Below are positions 59,875 through 64,000 of a DNA stretch of 64,000 nt, piece by piece (position 1 is the first letter of the stretch; the number at the start of each line of letters is the position of its first letter). The notes beneath the pieces were generated by a model. That model ran no database searches, had not been told where the DNA came from, and was given only the letters and a program-made list of their open reading frames with translations. Source of the stretch: Rhynchopus euleeides (taxonomy: Eukaryota > Euglenozoa > Diplonemea > Diplonemida > Diplonemidae); NCBI GenBank assembly GCA_963210315.1, contig OY723279.1, positions 806,001 to 870,000 of the forward strand, given 5' to 3'. The position numbers and the translations under genes are program-made.

Positions 59875-60660
59875 CTATATGCCAAGGGAGTGCCGCGTGG
59901 GGTGAGCTACGACCACGTGATGATGAAGGCTTGAACAAGAGATGAAGCGTTTAGTGTATACGAATGTGTGAGGTGAGTGTGTATGCTGACGGACGTGACG
60001 GAACGTGATGAATATTTTGTTTTCTAAAACGAATTTCCCCCCCCCCCCCTCCCCCCGGAACCTGAGAATGTGACCGCCTACCCAATGGTGTTTACACAAA
60101 GGAGTTCAGCGTGTTAAACCCCATTCTCTGTTCCCAAGGCAGAGCGGCGATGTGTACCCAGAGTGTACGTACGTGCACATGGCTCTGCAGATACGCTGAG
60201 TGGTGAGGGGCATGCCTGTTTTCCCTTTTGTTTCCATTATCTTGTCTTCAGAACGAACACACGAATGAAACAAAAACCATAACAGAACGCCCCCACCCCT
60301 GATGTATGTTTTTTCTCAACCATTTCCCCCCCCCCCCCCTCCCCCAACCCCCGTTTTTGCTATGTCTTTTGATATGGTTCTTTCCCCCCCTTTCCCCCCC
60401 CCCCCCACCCGACAAGCGAATCAGCAGTGTGTATCTGTACACAGAAATAAACCAATAACATGACAGTAAAGTACCCCCCCGGCGGGGCCAGACCCCAAAT
60501 GTACCAGCTCAACCCCGGTCACGCGGCTTGTTTGCCATAGAGCATTGTTGTTCGTGTTGTGCATGTCACTGTGCTAAGAGCCCGAAGGAGCAAAAGTAGA
60601 ACCTGCTGCGCTAGCCCCACCAAGCAGCCTCAGTACGATAGGACGCGCGCAGGCACCGGG
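59875..60660. other. Probable 3' flank of the USP gene, C-runs, no gene
   Basis: Non-coding. It has three long C-runs (about 60037-60055, 60327-60348, 60385-60410) and an AATAAA at 60446-60451, which could be a polyadenylation signal. There are no open frames I would support. Confidence 0.55.
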
Positions 60661-60663
60661 CCC

Positions 60664-61018
60664 CCGCCAACTCTTTCGATACATGAAAATTTGGGCATTT
60701 TCCGTTACTCTGAACACATTCGCACACCATGAGGAAATTTCGAATTTTTGGCTGGAAAATCCGGGTTAGGGGTCGGGCCAGTCGGCTCGCTCAAGCCAGA
60801 AATCCGATCCAAAATTTTCGCGCAGGCACAGGGTACCCCCAGGGGCCGGCCCATACAAAATTTCGCAAAATTCTCTAAGTCTCAAAAATTTTCCCCGTGG
60901 TAAAAAAAAAAAGTGTCACCAAATCGGCAATCTATTTTTTGACTTTTTTGGCCTGAAAAGCGGCACTTGCCGCTTGCCGCTAGCGGCATGCCGCTTTGTC
61001 GCTAGCGGCATGCCGCAG
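60664..61018 (-). repeat. Box-bearing repeat with GCCGCTAGCGGC array
   Basis: Starts with the ~125-bp module shared with 34346-34475 and carries the conserved box at 60914-60949 (minus orientation). It ends in an array of GCCGCTAGCGGC and GCATGCCGC palindromes (60961-61016). It is a third member of the box-plus-palindrome set, with a different palindrome from family C and from the 3.3-kb unit. No ORF. Confidence 0.75.
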
Positions 61019-62149
61019 ATGTTTCATTGCCCCTCGCGACCTACTGGTGTCGAGTGGCTTCATTGTACCCCACGCGACAGACGTTCCTCCCCGACCCCCG
61101 AGTGGGGCAAGGGGCGCGTGTCCCAGTGGAGCACCGTTTTCCCCCACACAAGTCTCTTTCTGCTTGCTTTGACTGGGGTGAGAACGTTTCGCCTCTTCTG
61201 TTTCGCATGTGTGTGTCGCTTCGCTTCAATGCGGTCACTAGCGCCCTCCCTTCAACCAACTTCCCAAGCCTTTCATTGCCCGTTTTTGTGATGGTGTGTC
61301 CGAGACCCTCCTATTTTGACGTTCTACCCCTTGTGTGCCCAGTTTGGGACCCCATGTGGGGTGAAGGGGAGGTTGTCAAGTGCCCACGTGGACCCACAGA
61401 CCCCGGAAATCACCGAAAAATGACATTCTCGATGTGCGGTGGGTCTGGTTTCTCGTTTTTTTCGTGAGATTTTGACCGAAATAATTTCGGAGACAAAAGT
61501 TTGTTAGGGATTTCCGTTTGCTATGCCTCCTCTATACTGATGAGGCATGCGGTCAGACCACAGAATCTGTGGTCGTTCGTACCAAAAAAAACACAGGAAG
61601 TAGGGACGGCATAGCTCCAAAATAGCTGTCACGAAAATTATTAGGACAACAGGTTCGCCCTAATGAATTTGGGACCCCAAAAAATCGACTTTTTGGGGAC
61701 ATTTAGGTACCCTCTTGCACCGTCTTGTATCTCTAAATGCTCGAATTTTGCCCTCAAAAACGCATTTTAATATTTCCCAGGGGCAGCCGAGTAGTTAGGC
61801 GTTTTTGAAACACGGTTTTCATGAAAACCCCCCCAGGGCCCCCCTGCAGGCCTGAAAGCCCACCAAAAAATCAGGAACCCAAAAAAACCCATTTTTTCGA
61901 CAACTACGGGTACAAGACGGTCATATGTGGCCCAAAAGTGGTTTTTTTGGCCTACTTTTGGGTTTTTTCACCCATTTTGGGGTCCAAGACGGTCCTTTCT
62001 GACCGTCTTGAGGTCCTGGAGCCAGCTGGGGTGCCTGCATTCCGTTTCCTTGGGACCAAGGAAGGACTTCCCTGCGTTCCTTGGTACAAGACGGTCACAT
62101 GTGGCCCAAAAGTGGGTTTTTTGCTATAACCTGCTCAGGTCACGGTAAA
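61019..62149. other. Spacer with no supported gene
   Basis: Mixed and partly AT-rich sequence. A short repeat (GTACAAGACGGTCA followed by TGTGGCCCAAAAGTGG) occurs at about 61910-61945 and about 62083-62120. Open frames at 60974-61291 and 61027-61467 overlap each other in different frames and match nothing I know. Confidence 0.5.
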
Positions 62150-62264
62150 AAAGACTGTTGGCAGCGCACGTATGGACACCCATACACGTACAGGTGCGCA
62201 CAAACAAAATGATCCGCTTGTGCAACACATTTTCCCCCCAAAACACACACACTCGCACTCACAC

Positions 62265-63303
62265 GATGGCCGCCCCAAGGACTGCCGAGCGCTTCAGGGT
62301 GCGCGACATCGATGTAGACAACCTGATGCCCCTCCAATTGGTGAACGGGTACGAGCCGGTGGCACCTAAGGAAGGGTGCGCGTTCCCCGAATGCACCACC
62401 GCCCATGATGGGCCGGTTGCAGGGAACTGTGCGGTGTGTGGCCTCGGGGAGTACACCAGCTGTATGGAACAGCTCCTCCCGGAAGGAACGCTGCGGGCGT
62501 TCCAGGTGGCCAGGGAGGACGGGAGGCGTGTGTGCCCCGTCTGCTCTTGGATCCATGAGGGGTCCAAGAGCGAGCCCCGCCCGGAGGCGGGGCTCCTCCC
62601 ACCAGTGACTGTGCACCCTGATGGTGCCGGCCACAATACTGAGGGATGGGGAAACCTGGAGTTCCTGGATGACATGGACTCGCAGAGGCTGAAGGAAGTG
62701 ATCCTCCTCATGGTGAGGAAGGTGACCAACCTGGAGGCTGAGCTGCGCCGGGACAGGGCTAGCCGTGATGTGGGTGCCATTGACATCCAGCGGGTTGTCA
62801 CGTGGACGTCTGCGGTGCAGAGCGAGGCCGGCCGGATGATGCTGCGCTCCAAGTGTGCGGTGTCGTTCAACGAGTCGGGCCTGCAGAATGGCGACCCCAA
62901 CGCTTTCCATGTGCGGGAAGGCCTTACGGCATTCGACAACCTGGATTTGGGATTCAGGATGTGCCGGGACGGGGCGGCCCCAGACAGCACGGCCATGGAG
63001 CTGTTGCATAAAAATGTAGTGACCCTCCAAGCCATCAAACTGGGTTCGCTCGGTTTGGGGGCGAGGAGACACTACGAGGACAAGGCCAAGCGCATGGCTT
63101 GGACCAAGTTCTCTGCGGAATGGCAGGTTCGAATTGAAGGAGACGCACGGGCAGTCGCAGCGAGCGACCTGAAGGCAAAGGAGGCAAAGGAGGCGAAGCC
63201 TGCACCCCCGCCGCCCCACCATCAACACCGCAGCAACCCCTACCCGCAGAGGCGCCCCATCCAGCTGTTCAACAACAGGGGCCCTCGGCAGGCGGGAAAG
63301 TGA
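62265..63303 (+). CDS. Gag-like ORF1 of family D
   Basis: 345 residues from MAAPRTAERFRVRD; the open frame extends upstream to 62158 but this ATG follows an untranslated-looking A/C-rich leader. The N-terminal third has Cys-rich sequence (GCAFPECTTAH, GNCAVCGLGEYTSC, VCPVCSW) that could bind zinc. A helical middle (SQRLKEVILLMVRKVTNLEAE) and a conserved-looking block (AFDNLDLGFRMCRDG) follow. The tail is Lys/Pro/Arg-rich (KAKEAKEAKPAPPPP ... NNRGPRQAGK). Assigned as gag-like by its position before YR. Confidence 0.65.
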
Positions 63304-63391
63304 CAGCCGCCTGTGCCTCCCTCCTTGTCCCTCCCTCCCCTCCCCTCAACCCCTCCCCCCACCCCCCCAACTCCATCCCCCCGCCCCGTGC

Positions 63392-64000
63392 ATGACTCCA
63401 ACCCTGGCAAACCCTCCCCCCCCTCCCCCTGTGTACGAGCAGTGGCGGCCGGTCTTCGACCGTATCAAGTCGCGAAAGAAAGAAGGGATCGAACCGGACG
63501 CGATCGAGGATCTGAAGGACCTGACGTTGAAGAGGATACGCAGCGCATACGCCTCCCCTCAGCCTTTCCTCTCGGTGCTGAAGAGGGCGGATGCCTTTCG
63601 GAGCACCCTTCAGGCCCACGATCCCACCATTGGCAACGACATGGCGTATCTGATGTGGGTGGAATGGAAGATGCAACAGGGCCACTTCCAGGCCTCGTCA
63701 GCAAATCAAGCAATTACGTTCTACAGAATGGCACGGGTGGGTCAGGTGTCGGCGTACACGAAGGGCCTGAGCCCCCTGTTCAAAGAGTTCGACCGGCTGG
63801 AGGCCAAGCGGGCAGCGACACCCCCGGTGGCTACCATCCTCAGTGCAGCGAGGTCGGGCCAGACAGTCGATCATCACGCCCTGTTGCTTCAGGTCAGTAT
63901 CGGTGCACGGTTTGTGGACCTGGTCCGGCTTCGGGCGAAGCATGTGCGGGTGCAGGGGGAGAGGATCGTGATCACCTTGGCGGGCGGCAAGACAGATCGC
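63392..64000 (+). CDS. Tyrosine recombinase of family D (partial)
   Basis: ATG at 63392 (MTPTLANPPPPPPVYEQW), open to the window edge, 203 residues visible. An N-terminal helical SAM-like domain is followed by the start of the catalytic domain: VSIGARFVDLVRLRAKHV, where the Arg (about residue 173) fits the first catalytic Arg of tyrosine recombinases, and then LAGGKTDR, the usual beta-hairpin with Lys. The HxxR and Tyr boxes lie beyond the window. The Pro-rich start resembles that of the family B YR. Confidence 0.8.
   Translation, partial: MTPTLANPPPPPPVYEQWRPVFDRIKSRKKEGIEPDAIEDLKDLTLKRIRSAYASPQPFLSVLKRADAFRSTLQAHDPTIGNDMAYLMWVEWKMQQGHFQASSANQAITFYRMARVGQVSAYTKGLSPLFKEFDRLEAKRAATPPVATILSAARSGQTVDHHALLLQVSIGARFVDLVRLRAKHVRVQGERIVITLAGGKTDR

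Larger units (their letters stand above)
62150..64000 (+). mobile_element. YR retrotransposon family D (5' part, open at window end)
   Basis: A third YR element: gag-like ORF1 (62265-63303) followed by a YR gene running off the window. It is diverged from families A and B but has the same gag-then-YR order. The 5' terminus is not fixed; I place it loosely near 62150. Whether RT-RNase H follows cannot be seen. Confidence 0.65.

Noticed and set aside
60600-60660. Ribosomal-RNA-like stretch (CAGTACGATAGGA)
   Set aside because: Too short and without flanking rRNA structure; treated as chance similarity.

Overview
The window looks like nuclear DNA from a unicellular eukaryote. There are no bacterial operons or ribosome-binding sites. 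Instead there is a very long multidomain ubiquitin-protease-type gene, a non-LTR retrotransposon (LINE), several families of tyrosine-recombinase (YR) retrotransposons, foldback elements, short inverted-repeat elements and kilobase tandem repeats. Coding parts are GC-rich; spacers are rich in A/T runs and short palindromes. A protist or alga is likely, but I cannot name the lineage. Nearly everything is repeat, and repeats of one family are often almost identical, so many insertions are young.

Layout. 1-2305: no supported gene. 2306-3079: two direct copies of a palindrome-rich repeat (family C). 3080-12403: YR retrotransposon family B, copy 1, with a family A element (copy 1, 3462-8011) nested inside it. 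12404-13302: 3' end of another family A element. 13383-13801: short inverted-repeat element with a GTATA target duplication. 13622-22361: about two and two-thirds tandem copies of a 3.3-kb non-coding unit. 22570-23017: foldback. 23051-28786: 5' part of B copy 3 with a whole-looking A copy 2 (23546-28666) inside it. 28787-29337: C repeat. 29338-32435: B copy 2, truncated at one side.

The right half is dominated by one host-like gene in four segments (32446-33687, 35457-37959, 43090-46013, 58623-59874). It encodes two USP-like domains, a zinc-finger-like motif and a coiled-coil tail. Three elements split it: family C (33688-35449, 7-bp target duplication), A copy 3 (37960-43089, no duplication) and a 12.6-kb inverted-repeat-bounded block rich in LINE copies (46014-58622). 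The host reading frame continues across all three junctions. The block holds one LINE with an ORF1, an in-frame UGA, a 2A-like peptide and an endonuclease/RT ORF2, plus two 5'-truncated copies. 59875-62150 is non-coding, with another member of the C-like repeat set at about 60660-61018. 62150-64000 is the start of a third YR retrotransposon family (D), open at the window end.

The YR elements encode a gag-like protein, then a YR integrase, then RT-RNase H. This is the order known from VIPER of trypanosomatids rather than the usual DIRS/Ngaro order. Families A and B both carry split direct repeats (A1 ... B1-A2-B2). The most unusual signal is a conserved box of about 35 bp (GTCAAAAAATAGATT followed by GGTGACA). 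It occurs eight times, always beside an array of short palindromes, but the palindrome differs between contexts: GGAATCGGATTCC, CCTCCGGAGG or GCCGCTAGCGGC.
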